Shown in pieces: positions 1-7,611 of a stretch of 41,739 bases of DNA. How positions within the stretch are numbered: the stretch's first letter is position 1; the number at the start of each line of letters is the position of its first letter. The notes beneath the pieces were generated by a model. It saw only the letters and a program-made list of their open reading frames with translations. It was not told the DNA's origin and did not search any database. The translations under genes were made by a program, and so were the position numbers. The stretch comes from Tomitella cavernea (GTDB taxonomy: Bacteria; Actinomycetota; Actinomycetes; Mycobacteriales; Mycobacteriaceae). The stretch is from positions 1-41,739 of the forward strand of contig NZ_JAENKO010000013.1 in NCBI RefSeq assembly GCF_016599145.1, written 5' to 3'.

Positions 1-724
1 CCTCGGCCGGGGTGGCCGGCGGCGTGGTGTCCGCGGCGCGTTCCCCGGGCGGGGCGGGTACGGCCATGACCGTCGCGTCCGCCGGCGGAATCGGCGCGGC
101 GTCGGCGGGCGGCAGCACACCCTGGGCCGACGGGGCGCCAGCGCTCGGCGCCACCGTGTCCGGAACCGCGGGTACACGGGCAAGATCGCCGGGCTTGGGC
201 CCTTCTGCGGGCTTGGGCTCGCCGTGGACGGTCACGGAGCCGTCCGGCGCCACCACCAGACGCGCGACATCCTCGGACTGCACCATCCCCAGCTCGGCGG
301 CCTTGCGCGCGAGTTCCGGTGCGGAGTTGCCGGCCTGCACAATCTTCATCAGCGACTCCTTCGTGTCCTCGAGCCGCGTGTTCTGCTGGTGAGCGTCGGC
401 GATCTGGTAAGAGCGCGCCGTGGCGTTGGTTGTCAGCCAAAGCGTGATGCCGATGCCGGCGAGGAACAACAGCATGACGAAGACGACGAACGGGATCCGC
501 CGGGCGAGTTCCCGTGGGCCGGCGAACCGCAGTGCCGTCTCGGTCGCGGCGCCGGCGCCCATACCTGATCCGCGACGCTTGCGCCGGTCGTACGCCTTAC
601 GTGACGCTGCGGAGGTCCCGTTGCCCCGGTGCCCGGATCGCCGTCCGGCGCCGGGACGCGGCGAGTGCGCGCGTCGGGACGGCTCCGAACGGGTCTTCAC
701 ACGCGTGGTGATCGTGCTCGTCAT
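1..724 (-). CDS. FtsL-like septum protein (Rv2164c-type), C-terminus cut by window edge
   Basis: Read by hand on the minus strand: an ATG at 724 opens a frame that stays open to the window edge (241 codons visible). It starts 1 nt after the rsmH stop, so it is co-translated with rsmH. The N-terminal 75 residues are basic (Arg/Ser-rich). One membrane segment lies at about residues 77-98, followed by a short helical stretch (about 104-150, LEDTKESLMKIVQ) and then a long Pro/Ala-rich tail. This cytoplasmic tail, single TM, short coiled region and Pro-rich extracellular tail match the Rv2164c-type proteins that sit between rsmH and pbpB in Mycobacteriales and are treated as FtsL-like divisome proteins. 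The family assignment rests on position and topology, because FtsL sequences are poorly conserved. The 3' end and the expected pbpB/ftsI lie outside the window. Confidence 0.8.
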   Translation of the reverse strand, partial: MTSTITTRVKTRSEPSRRAHSPRPGAGRRSGHRGNGTSAASRKAYDRRKRRGSGMGAGAATETALRFAGPRELARRIPFVVFVMLLFLAGIGITLWLTTNATARSYQIADAHQQNTRLEDTKESLMKIVQAGNSAPELARKAAELGMVQSEDVARLVVAPDGSVTVHGEPKPAEGPKPGDLARVPAVPDTVAPSAGAPSAQGVLPPADAAPIPPADATVMAVPAPPGERAADTTPPATPAE

Positions 725-725
725 C

Positions 726-1724
726 TCAGCTCCCAGCAATCCGTCGGGCACACCGCAACCGGACAGGCGCCGACCGCGGATTCTCGGCGATCTCTTCCTC
801 AGTGGCACGCTCGGCACCCCTGGTGACCAGCTGGAACTCCGGACCGGTGCCCGGCAGTTCCACCGGAAGATCCTGAGGACTGCGCGAACGCGAACGTTCT
901 GCCAACGCACGCTTGACGATGCGGTCCTCCAGCGACTGGTAGGACATGAACGCGACGCGGCCACCAACCGTCAACGCGTCCAGCGCCGCCGGTACCGCGG
1001 CCCGCAAAGAATCCAGCTCGCCGTTGACCTCGATCCGCAGCGCCTGGAACGTCCGTTTCGCCGGATGGCCGCCGGTTCGCCGCGCGCCCGCCGGGATCAC
1101 GTCGTAGAGAAGCTCTACGAGCTGCCCGGTGGTCCGGAGCGACGCGTCCGCACGCCGCCGCACGATCGCCGCCGCGATCTTGGCCGCGAAACGCTCCTCG
1201 CCGTACGTGCTGAGGATGCGGCGGAGGTCCGCGACCGCATAGGTGTTGACGACGGTGGCGGCCGTGAGCTCCGATGAGGGATCCATGCGCATGTCCAGCG
1301 GCGCGTCCACCGAGTAGGCGAACCCCCGCTCGGATTCGTCGAGTTGCAGAGACGACACGCCCAGGTCGAACAGGATGGCGTCGACCCTGCGCTGCTCTGC
1401 GATACCGGCGGCGCCGAGTGCCTCCGCGATGCCGTCGTAGCGGGTGTGCACGGCGGTGAAGCGTCCGGCGAAGTCAGCGAGGCGCCGCGAGGCCGTGTCG
1501 ATCGCCTGCGTGTCGCGGTCCAGACCGATCACCCGCAGCCCGGGGAAATGCTTGAGGAAGTACTCGCTGTGGCCGCCCATTCCCAGCGTGCAGTCGACGA
1601 AGACGGCCCGCTCGCCCGCCGCCTCGATCGCCGGCCCAAGCAGGTCGGCCGCGCGATGGAGCAGCACGGGGACATGCCCGAATTCGCCCGACCGCCGCCG
1701 CACGCTGCCTGCCCCGTCGGTCAT
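726..1724 (-). CDS. rsmH: 16S rRNA (cytosine(1402)-N(4))-methyltransferase RsmH (MraW)
   Basis: 332 aa. This enzyme transfers a methyl group from S-adenosylmethionine to N4 of C1402 in 16S rRNA, near the ribosomal P site. Visible signatures are the family N-terminus [13 protein letters not shown] (17-29), the SAM-binding loop [15 protein letters not shown] (43-57) and the conserved block [19 protein letters not shown] (119-137). The length is normal for the family. The ATG at 1724 has GGAG 6 nt upstream. It lies downstream of mraZ with a 190-nt spacer and immediately upstream of the FtsL-like gene, the standard dcw-cluster order. Identification is secure. Confidence 0.97.
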   Translation of the reverse strand: MTDGAGSVRRRSGEFGHVPVLLHRAADLLGPAIEAAGERAVFVDCTLGMGGHSEYFLKHFPGLRVIGLDRDTQAIDTASRRLADFAGRFTAVHTRYDGIAEALGAAGIAEQRRVDAILFDLGVSSLQLDESERGFAYSVDAPLDMRMDPSSELTAATVVNTYAVADLRRILSTYGEERFAAKIAAAIVRRRADASLRTTGQLVELLYDVIPAGARRTGGHPAKRTFQALRIEVNGELDSLRAAVPAALDALTVGGRVAFMSYQSLEDRIVKRALAERSRSRSPQDLPVELPGTGPEFQLVTRGAERATEEEIAENPRSAPVRLRCARRIAGS

Positions 1725-1914
1725 CGTCTGCTCCAGTGGTCGGTCACGTCGATCTGCTGCCGGTCAATCTGCCCTGGTAAGGCTCGGAAAACGGAGCGGC
1801 GAATGTCCTGAGGTCTCCGGCCGACCGTGCCTGGCGTTGGGGAAGTACGTCAGGACCGTTCGGGCGGAGGCCTCGTGACATTCGCCGAGACCGCGTCGTG
1901 CGATAAGGCCGCGC

Positions 1915-2346
1915 TCAGAAAATGCTGCCGAGCGATTCATCGCGCGCCTGCGAGTAGCTCTCTTCGTTGGCCTCCAAGTAGTTCTGCCATGCCTCGGCGT
2001 CCCAGATCTCCAGGAACGTCACCGAGCCGATGACCACACACTCACGCGAAAGGTTCGCGTACCGGCGGTGATCCGCCGAAAGCGTGATCCGCCCTTGGCC
2101 GTCCGGACGCTGCTCGTCTGTTCCGGCAGCAAGCGCACGCACGAACGCCCTCGCCTCCGGGTTGGTCCGGGATGCGGAAGCCGCCCGGGTGGCCAACTCG
2201 AGGAACTCATCCCGCGGGTACACCGCAAGGCTGTGATCCTGGCCCTTCGTGACCATGAGACCTCCCGCCAGTGCGTCGCGGAACTTCGCCGGCAGCGTCA
2301 GCCGACCCTTCTCATCGAGCTTGGGTGTGAAAGTTCCGAAGAACAT
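1915..2346 (-). CDS. mraZ: Transcriptional regulator MraZ
   Basis: 143 aa. MraZ is the first gene of the dcw cluster and a DNA-binding autoregulator of it; it forms a ring of AbrB-like swapped-hairpin domains. Both copies of the diagnostic DxxxR motif are present: DEKGRLTLP (11-19) and DGQGRITLS (82-90). The start is ATG 2346, because the conserved [15 protein letters not shown] begins there and GGAGGT lies 5 nt upstream. The same frame is open further upstream, but that stretch is not MraZ-like. Direct repeats of AAGTGGGG lie about 105-130 nt upstream of the start and are probably its own operator. Confidence 0.97.
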   Translation of the reverse strand: MFFGTFTPKLDEKGRLTLPAKFRDALAGGLMVTKGQDHSLAVYPRDEFLELATRAASASRTNPEARAFVRALAAGTDEQRPDGQGRITLSADHRRYANLSRECVVIGSVTFLEIWDAEAWQNYLEANEESYSQARDESLGSIF

Positions 2347-2450
2347 CCGACACCTCCGACTCGACCGCCTCCTCCCACGTCCGACCCGGATTGCACCGGG
2401 CCCTCTGTGCGTGGAGACCGTTGGCGGACGCCTCGATGACGACCCGTTGA

Positions 2451-2480
2451 CACCACAGTACCCCACTTCCCCCCACTTTC
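2451..2480 (-). promoter_or_regulatory. MraZ-box direct repeats and -10 element upstream of mraZ
   Basis: On the minus strand AAGTGGGG occurs at 2478-2471 and again at 2468-2461, with a degenerate third copy CTGTGGTG at 2458-2451. The spacing is 10 bp, one helical turn. MraZ proteins are known to bind short TGGG/GTGG-type direct repeats at this periodicity in front of mraZ. TACTGT at 2460-2455 fits the actinobacterial -10 consensus TANNNT, so bound MraZ would cover the -35 region. The repeats are seen directly; binding is inferred. Confidence 0.7.
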
Positions 2481-2700
2481 AACCCCGATCACCGTCCTAC
2501 ATCGCGGGGTCGCATCAAATCCGCTGGTAGCGACGCCGCAAACGGTGGAGCACAAGCCCTGGACACGCCCTCTCCGCTGGTGGATCGATGAGCCGCACGG
2601 AACACATACCCGCAGCTCAACGCGATGACGGGGCCAAATCCACCGACCGAGTCACGCGAAAGGGGCGCCCCGCGCGGCTCCGGCACGACCGTGGTGGCGG

Positions 2701-2732
2701 AAAGTGGGGGGCGGGGGTGGGGCGAAGTGGGG
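2701..2732 (+). promoter_or_regulatory. Second cluster of MraZ-box-like repeats, opposite orientation
   Basis: On the plus strand AAGTGGGG occurs at 2702-2709 and 2725-2732, with GGGTGGGG at 2715-2722. The last two copies are 10 bp apart; the first is 13 bp from the second. The core is identical to the repeats at the mraZ promoter, but on the other strand and about 240 bp upstream. It could be a distal MraZ site or simply G-rich drift. Confidence 0.35.
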
Positions 2733-2755
2733 AACGGCGCCGGCGTGCGGCGACG

Positions 2756-2779
2756 CGGCCTTCCGGCCTTCCGGCCTTC
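2756..2779. repeat. Three tandem copies of an 8-bp repeat
   Basis: CGGCCTTC is repeated exactly three times head to tail, just downstream of the DUF3040 transcription terminator in non-coding DNA. No function can be assigned. Confidence 0.8.
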
Positions 2780-2799
2780 CCGCGTGCAGGCCTACGAAA

Positions 2800-2846
2800 G
2801 ACCGCCCGGGTGCGGGGCCGTCATCGCGGCCCGCACCCGGGCGGTC
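2800..2846 (-). terminator. Intrinsic-type terminator of the DUF3040 gene
   Basis: Perfect 17-nt inverted arms (2800-2816 and 2830-2846) enclose a 13-nt loop. On the minus strand the stem is followed by TTTCG, a short T tract. It begins 27 nt after the DUF3040 stop codon, as expected for a terminator. Confidence 0.8.
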
Positions 2847-2872
2847 GGTATTGAAGTGTGCTGTTCGGCAGA

Positions 2873-3322
2873 TCAGCCTTCGAAACGCCGTCGGAAACGC
2901 TCCTCCATACGCTCGGTGAAGCTGCCCGCGGACTTGGGCTTGCTGAAGCGGCCCTTGAGCCCCTTGGCGCCCCCGCCCTTTCCGGGGCCCGAGCCCGCAC
3001 GGCCGGGCGCCGACGGCGAAGCCGGAACCTTATCGCGCCCCCACGGCGTGCCGAGCATGAGCATCACCGCGCCCAGGAACATCACGACGAACCCGATGAC
3101 AGCGAGAACAGGGAAGCCGCCGATGTGCAGTGCGCTGGTGGCGACCCCCACTATCAGGAGCGCAAGCCCGACCAGGGCGATGAACAACGCCTGGACACGC
3201 CGCTTGGCGTTGGGGGTGCCGAACCGGCGGCCCCGGACCTGCGAAGCGAACTTCGGGTCTTCCTCATACAGAGCATTCTCGATCTCGTCGAGCATCCGCT
3301 GCTCGTGCTCGGAGAGTGGCAC
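2873..3322 (-). CDS. DUF3040 domain membrane protein (Rv2169c-type)
   Basis: 149 aa. The N-terminus MPLSEHEQRMLDEIENAL followed by EDPKFASQVRG is the hallmark of the actinobacterial DUF3040 family. Two membrane segments lie at about 45-65 and 70-90, followed by a Gly/Pro/Lys-rich cytoplasmic C-terminal tail. The start is GTG 3322 with GGGAGG 6 nt upstream. The gene lies between mraZ and the GNAT gene exactly as Rv2169c does in M. tuberculosis. Its function is unknown. A TATTAT -10 element lies about 85 nt upstream, and a strong terminator follows the gene. Confidence 0.93.
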   Translation of the reverse strand: MPLSEHEQRMLDEIENALYEEDPKFASQVRGRRFGTPNAKRRVQALFIALVGLALLIVGVATSALHIGGFPVLAVIGFVVMFLGAVMLMLGTPWGRDKVPASPSAPGRAGSGPGKGGGAKGLKGRFSKPKSAGSFTERMEERFRRRFEG

Positions 3323-3406
3323 GGCACCTCCCCCGGCTTCTCGTCATGGCGTTCAGCTGCCGAACCGAACGCGCCAGCCCCCGTCCACTACGGGCGCCTA
3401 ACACCG

Positions 3407-3412
3407 ATAATA
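3407..3412 (-). promoter_or_regulatory. -10 element for the DUF3040 gene
   Basis: TATTAT on the minus strand in the 186-nt gap between the HEPN gene and the DUF3040 gene. It is the only A+T-rich hexamer of this quality there and predicts a leader of about 75-80 nt. No convincing -35 was found. Confidence 0.5.
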
Positions 3413-3508
3413 CTGTTCGGCATCGGACCGTACCACCGAATACCCCACTCCCCGGATCTGATAAACCGTCAGCGTCGCGCAGTGCCTGCACCACCTACCC
3501 CCGCGGGA

Positions 3509-4063
3509 TCAGCCCGCCCGCGAAAGCGGGTGGCCGGCCAGGTGATCCCCATGACCGGAACCAGGCTCCGCCGCGCCGCCCAGATGCGACTCGACCACGT
3601 CGAGGAAGTCCCTGACAGCACCCGCCAGCACATCCGCCGCCGGGCCGTCGACCCTGCTCGTGACCCCGGCCTCGACGGCCTCGCGCGTGGACGAGAACTG
3701 CGCGAAGTGGTCCGCCCACGCCTTCCAGCCGGGGCCTACCGACGCCAGCCTCGCCCACGCACTGCGCGACGCCCCCTTGCGGGCCCGCGGCGGCGGCGAA
3801 ACGGCCAACACCGCGGCGGCCCCGCGCACCGCCGCGACGTAGGCGGTGGCGAACCGCTCCGCCGGCCGGTCCGCTGCACCGCACAACGCCTCCGACAGGA
3901 GCACATCGGCGCGGCCGAGCAGTGCGGCCGCACGTGGCGACCGCAGACGCGACGCCATTGGCCCTCCGATCCCCCGCGGTGGCGCCGCGCACGGCACATG
4001 GCCGTCGATTCCTGCTGCCGCGCCGACCGCGCCCGACCTCATCATCGTGCTCATCGTGCTCAT
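3509..4063 (-). CDS. SAV_6107 family HEPN domain-containing protein
   Basis: 184 aa. The central part (RPAERFATAYVAAVRGAAAV and later WARLASVGPGWKAWADHF) matches the all-helical SAV_6107 family, a HEPN-superfamily branch widespread in Actinobacteria and found next to the GNAT/DUF3040 genes in many Mycobacteriales. The classical HEPN RNase motif Rx4-6H is not evident, so nuclease activity cannot be claimed. The start is ATG 4063 with AGGAGAGG just upstream. The codons for MSTMSTMM supply further in-frame ATGs, so the exact start may be a few residues later. It is transcribed divergently from the GNAT gene across a 258-nt spacer. Function unknown. Confidence 0.8.
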   Translation of the reverse strand: MSTMSTMMRSGAVGAAAGIDGHVPCAAPPRGIGGPMASRLRSPRAAALLGRADVLLSEALCGAADRPAERFATAYVAAVRGAAAVLAVSPPPRARKGASRSAWARLASVGPGWKAWADHFAQFSSTREAVEAGVTSRVDGPAADVLAGAVRDFLDVVESHLGGAAEPGSGHGDHLAGHPLSRAG

Positions 4064-4321
4064 CGCCTCTCCTCTTTCCCGCTCGCACCCGCACACCTCC
4101 CGACTCCGCCGTGCGGGCCCCGCCCCTGCGGTACCGTGCCTCCGTCGGGCCGCCCCCGGACTGCAGCAGCCCGGCCCGCCGGCCCCGGCGGACCCGATGC
4201 CCGGTACGACCCGCTTCCCTCGGGCCGCACCGGACGATCCGGCATCGAACAACGGTTCGATGATGGCAATGCTAAACAGACCGTCCGACAACTTTGTCAC
4301 CACACAGAAAGCTCGCTGCTC

Positions 4322-4975
4322 ATGAGCCTGCTCGTCTCCGAGATCCCGGCTCCGATCCTGCGCACACGCCTCTACGAGGCCCTCGAGGTCTACGTGTCTG
4401 CGATGCACTATCCGCGCGGAGTCGAACACAGCCGCGCACCCATGTGGGCCGAGCACATGCTCCGGGACGGCTGGCGGGCGGTCGCGGCCTTCCAGATTCC
4501 GGACACCGGGCCCGGAGCCGCCGTGGCGACGGACGATGCAGCCACGGCGATGGACGATGCGACCGCGGCGATGGACGATGCGACCGCGATCCCTGAGGCG
4601 GCCAGGCTGGTGGGCATCGCCTACGGGTACCACGGTGCTCCCGCGTACTGGTGGGACCGGCAGGTGCGTTCCGCGGTGCGCGACACCGCCGGGCCGGAGG
4701 GCACCCGACTGATGTCCGATTACTTCGAGCTCACCGAGATCCACGTCGCACCGTCCGCCCAGGGCAAAGGGATCGGTGCCGCGCTGCTGACGCGGCTGCT
4801 GTCCGGCCTCGCCGAATCGCGCGTGCTGCTCTCGACCCCCGAAGTCCCCGAGGAGCAGAACCGCGCGTGGCAGCTGTACCGGAGGATGGGATTCGAGGAC
4901 GTCTTGCGCCACTTCCGGTTCGTCGGCGACCGGCGCGATTTCGCCGTACTCGGCCGCACGCTGCCGCTGCCCTGA
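4322..4975 (+). CDS. GNAT family N-acetyltransferase (Rv2170-type)
   Basis: 217 aa. An acetyl-CoA-dependent N-acyltransferase. Motif A is clear: ELTEIHVAPSAQGKGIGAAL (136-155), with QGKGIG as the pyrophosphate-binding loop, followed by ESRVLLSTPEV and a C-terminal WQLYRRMGFED block. The Rv2170 orthologue has been reported to acetylate isocitrate dehydrogenase; the substrate here is unknown. The start is ATG 4322, the first codon compatible with the conserved N-terminus (RTRLYEALEVYVSAMHYPRG). No good Shine-Dalgarno is visible. Residues 69-89 are a low-complexity Asp/Ala/Thr insert made by three tandem 21-bp repeats, placed between two strands of the fold where orthologues have a shorter loop. 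Confidence 0.92.
   Translation: MSLLVSEIPAPILRTRLYEALEVYVSAMHYPRGVEHSRAPMWAEHMLRDGWRAVAAFQIPDTGPGAAVATDDAATAMDDATAAMDDATAIPEAARLVGIAYGYHGAPAYWWDRQVRSAVRDTAGPEGTRLMSDYFELTEIHVAPSAQGKGIGAALLTRLLSGLAESRVLLSTPEVPEEQNRAWQLYRRMGFEDVLRHFRFVGDRRDFAVLGRTLPLP
4525..4587 (+). repeat. Three tandem 21-bp repeats inside the GNAT gene
   Basis: Units at 4525-4545, 4546-4566 and 4567-4587. The last two are identical, with core GCGATGGACGATGCGACC; the first differs at a few positions. Each unit encodes seven residues of the type AMDDATA, so copy-number change would keep the frame. Confidence 0.9.
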
Positions 4976-4985
4976 TCCCGCCGGA

Positions 4986-4991
4986 TATCCT
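4986..4991 (+). promoter_or_regulatory. -10 element of a leaderless promoter
   Basis: TATCCT (TANNNT) is followed by exactly 6 nt and then the GTG start of the oxidoreductase at 4998, so transcription should begin at the start codon. This explains why no ribosome binding site is present. Confidence 0.6.
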
Positions 4992-4997
4992 ATCCGG

Positions 4998-6662
4998 GTG
5001 TTGGATGCGATCGTCGTCGGCAGCGGCCACAACGCCCTGGTCGCCGCCTGCTACCTCGCCCGGGAGGGCTGGTCCGTCGAGGTGCTCGAGCGGGACACGG
5101 TCGCCGGTGGCGCGGTGTCGACCGTCGAACGCTTCCCCGGTCACCGGGTGGACCGCGGGTCGTCTGCGCACCTGATGATCCGGCAGAGCGGGATCATCGA
5201 GGAGCTCGGCCTCGCCGACCACGGACTGGACTACATCGACTGCGACCCGTGGGCGTTCGCCCCGGCGCCCCCGGAGTCGCCAGACCGCCCGGGCATCGTG
5301 TTCCGGACCGACCTGTCCGCCACCTGTGCGTCCATCGCGGCTGCGTGCGGCACACGCGACGCGGACGCCTACCGGCGGTTCGTCACCGAGTGGACCCCGC
5401 TCGCCCGCAGCGTGATGCGCGCCTTCTCCCGTCCGCCCGGCGCCGCCGGACTGTCCCGCGCGTTCGGGCCGCTGGGCATGCCCGCCTTCCTCGGCGGCGG
5501 GGATCCGCCCGCCACCCTGGCGCGCAGGCTCCTGGCCACAGGCGATGCGCTGCTCGACTACTACTTCGACGACGAGCCGCTCAAGGCCGCGCTCGCGTGG
5601 TTCGGGGCGCAGTCGGGGCCGCCGATGTCCGAGCCCGGCACCGCGCCGATGGTCGGGTTCGCCGCCCTGATGCACCAGGCGCCGCCAGGGCGCGCAGTCG
5701 GCGGCAGCGGCGCACTGGCCACGGCTCTCGTGTCGCGCCTGCGGGCCGACGGAGGAAACTTGACGACGGGCGACGCCGTGACCGCGCTGCGCCGCACCGA
5801 CGGCGGGTGGTCGGCCATGACCGCGCACGGTCGGACGGTGCGCGCCCGGACGGTGGTGGCCGGATGCCACATCCTCACTACCATCGGTCTGCTCGAAAAC
5901 GGCGGCGCCGTCCCCGCCTCCGCCGCGACGGATTTGCGCCGCGGCATCCGCGTCGGCCCGGGCATCGGCATGGCCGTCCGACTGGCCACGGACGCGTTGC
6001 CCGCGTACCCGTCGGCGCCGGACTGCGGGCCCGGCCCCGGCATCCATGCGGGCCTGCAACTGCTCGTCACCGACAGGGCCCACCTGCGCACCGGGCATGC
6101 CGCCGCGCTTGCGGGCCGGCTCCCTCCACGTCCCGCCGCGCTGTCGATGACGTTCAGTGCGCTGGACCGGTCGCTGTGCCCGGACGGTGAACACCAGATG
6201 ACGCTGTGGTCACAGTGGCATCCGTACCGGATCGCCGACGGCACCCGCTGGGCGGACGTGGCCGAGGCAGAGGCGGACAGGGTGGTGGACGAGATCGAAC
6301 GGTTCGCCCCCGGGACCCGCGCGGCGGTGACGGCCCGCCACGTCCAATCGCCGGCCGAGCTCGAAAGCGAGCTGGGCCTGATCGGCGGCAACATCATGCA
6401 CATCGAGATGTCACTCGATCAGATGCTGGCCTTTCGTCCCACTGCGGAGCTCGCCGGTCAGCGGATGAGCGGCCTCGGTGCCGGCGCGGGCCGCGGAGAA
6501 CCGCTCGCCGGGCTGTATCTGACCGGCGCGTCGACACACCCTGGCGGCGGCGTCAGCGGCTATAGCGGCCGCTCCGCCGCCCGGCTCGTCCTCCGGGACG
6601 CCCGCGCGGGGGCGCTGCGCCGCCTGCTGCCGACCGCACGGGGCCGAGCGCGCCGCTGTTAG
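4998..6662 (+). CDS. Phytoene desaturase-like FAD/NAD(P)-dependent oxidoreductase
   Basis: 554 aa. The N-terminal dinucleotide-binding motif AIVVGSGHNALVAACYLA (4-21), the acidic end of strand 2 (VEVLERD) and the C-terminal FAD contact TGASTHPGGGVSGYSG place it in the COG1233/PYROXD2-like branch of the phytoene-desaturase superfamily. Several members of this branch are not carotenoid enzymes. The start is GTG 4998, leaderless, 22 nt after the GNAT stop. No gene occupies this position in M. tuberculosis, where lppM follows the GNAT directly, so it is an insertion relative to that synteny. A true crtI lies 5 kb downstream. Substrate unknown: candidates are a carotenoid, a polyprenyl lipid or an amine. 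Confidence 0.85.
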   Translation: MLDAIVVGSGHNALVAACYLAREGWSVEVLERDTVAGGAVSTVERFPGHRVDRGSSAHLMIRQSGIIEELGLADHGLDYIDCDPWAFAPAPPESPDRPGIVFRTDLSATCASIAAACGTRDADAYRRFVTEWTPLARSVMRAFSRPPGAAGLSRAFGPLGMPAFLGGGDPPATLARRLLATGDALLDYYFDDEPLKAALAWFGAQSGPPMSEPGTAPMVGFAALMHQAPPGRAVGGSGALATALVSRLRADGGNLTTGDAVTALRRTDGGWSAMTAHGRTVRARTVVAGCHILTTIGLLENGGAVPASAATDLRRGIRVGPGIGMAVRLATDALPAYPSAPDCGPGPGIHAGLQLLVTDRAHLRTGHAAALAGRLPPRPAALSMTFSALDRSLCPDGEHQMTLWSQWHPYRIADGTRWADVAEAEADRVVDEIERFAPGTRAAVTARHVQSPAELESELGLIGGNIMHIEMSLDQMLAFRPTAELAGQRMSGLGAGAGRGEPLAGLYLTGASTHPGGGVSGYSGRSAARLVLRDARAGALRRLLPTARGRARRC

Positions 6663-6809
6663 TCCGAGTGGCCGATGGCCGGGCCACCACAACGTGCTTG
6701 ATTCCGGGCCCCCGGCGGCCCGCGCGGGCCGCCTCCGCGACGACGTGCGGCCGCCTCGGGACGACGCGGGGCGTGCCACTCCCACGTTCGTCGGGACGGA
6801 CCTGGCACG

Positions 6810-7577
6810 ATGACTGCCGTGCCCATCACAATCCGGCCAGTCCCGTCGCGCATCCGCATCGCATCGCACACCGGTGCGGACTCCCCCGCCCCGCCCCGCG
6901 GCCCGCGTCTGCGGCTGCCGCGCCGTTCGCGGCGTGCCTTGGCCGGCGTGCTGCTGCTCGCGGTGCTGCTGCCGCTGCTCAGCGGCTGCCTGCGCGTCCA
7001 GGTGACAATGGGCGTGTCGAAGAACGACAGGGTGACGGGTCACATCGTCGCGGCGACCATTCCGAAGTCCGGCGACGACCGTGGCCCACAGTTGACGGTG
7101 CCGAAGGGGCTCGAGGACAAGATCCGCGTGCAGGACTACCGGCAGGACGGATACGTGGGCACCGAGGCCTACTTCCGCGACCTCACCTTCAGCGAAGCGC
7201 GCGATCTCGGCCGCATGATGCCCGACCACAGCAGGGACTTCGGTCTGACATTCACTCGGACGGGCGACACGGTGACCTTCGACGGCCGCGCCGACCTGTC
7301 CAACGTGCCCGAGGGCGCCGACGTGGAGATCAGCATCAACTTCCCGACCCGCCCGGCCACGACCGACGGCACCCGTGACTCCGACACCGGCGTCACCTGG
7401 AAGCTGCCCACCGGCGAGCAGACCAGCATGCACGCCGTCGTCAACTATGAGGATCCGGCGTCGAAGGGGCTGACGTTCTGGGTCGCCATCGTCTCGGTCG
7501 TCGCGCTGTCCGCCGCCGCCCTTGCCGGATACGTCGCGTGGCGCAGCCGGGACACCTCGCCCAAGCCCCGGCAGTGA
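6810..7577 (+). CDS. lppM: LppM family lipoprotein
   Basis: 255 aa. An Arg-rich N-terminus and hydrophobic signal segment end in the lipobox LLSGC (Cys60). A beta-rich extracytoplasmic domain beginning LRVQVTMGVSKNDRVTGH follows, then a C-terminal membrane helix (about 220-242) and a short basic tail. This matches LppM (Rv2171), which in M. tuberculosis affects phagosome maturation and envelope lipoglycan display. The ATG 6810 start leaves an unusually long 45-residue n-region before the hydrophobic core; a later start would give a more standard signal peptide, but no in-frame Met with a good ribosome site was seen. It is convergent with the metF-like gene. Confidence 0.88.
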   Translation: MTAVPITIRPVPSRIRIASHTGADSPAPPRGPRLRLPRRSRRALAGVLLLAVLLPLLSGCLRVQVTMGVSKNDRVTGHIVAATIPKSGDDRGPQLTVPKGLEDKIRVQDYRQDGYVGTEAYFRDLTFSEARDLGRMMPDHSRDFGLTFTRTGDTVTFDGRADLSNVPEGADVEISINFPTRPATTDGTRDSDTGVTWKLPTGEQTSMHAVVNYEDPASKGLTFWVAIVSVVALSAAALAGYVAWRSRDTSPKPRQ

Positions 7578-7582
7578 CCCGC

Positions 7583-7611
7583 CCTGCGGCGCGCGGTCAG
7601 CTCGCCGCAGG
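7583..7611. terminator. Hairpin between convergent lppM and MTHFR genes
   Basis: Perfect 9-nt arms (7583-7591, 7603-7611) around an 11-nt loop span the 20-nt gap and the last codons of the MTHFR gene. There is no T tract. It could serve both convergent genes. Confidence 0.45.

Larger units (their letters stand above)
2481..2799. other. Non-coding stretch between mraZ promoter and DUF3040 terminator
   Basis: No convincing gene was found on either strand in the roughly 320 bases between the MraZ boxes and the terminator of the next gene. It contains a second, oppositely oriented set of GTGGGG repeats (2701-2732) and a triplicated 8-mer (2756-2779), listed separately. Open frames crossing it have no ribosome binding site and no recognisable motif. 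Confidence 0.5.

Noticed and set aside
2858-4321. Upstream extension of the GNAT frame by about 490 codons
   Set aside because: The frame is open but runs antisense through the DUF3040 and HEPN genes. Family similarity begins only at ATG 4322.
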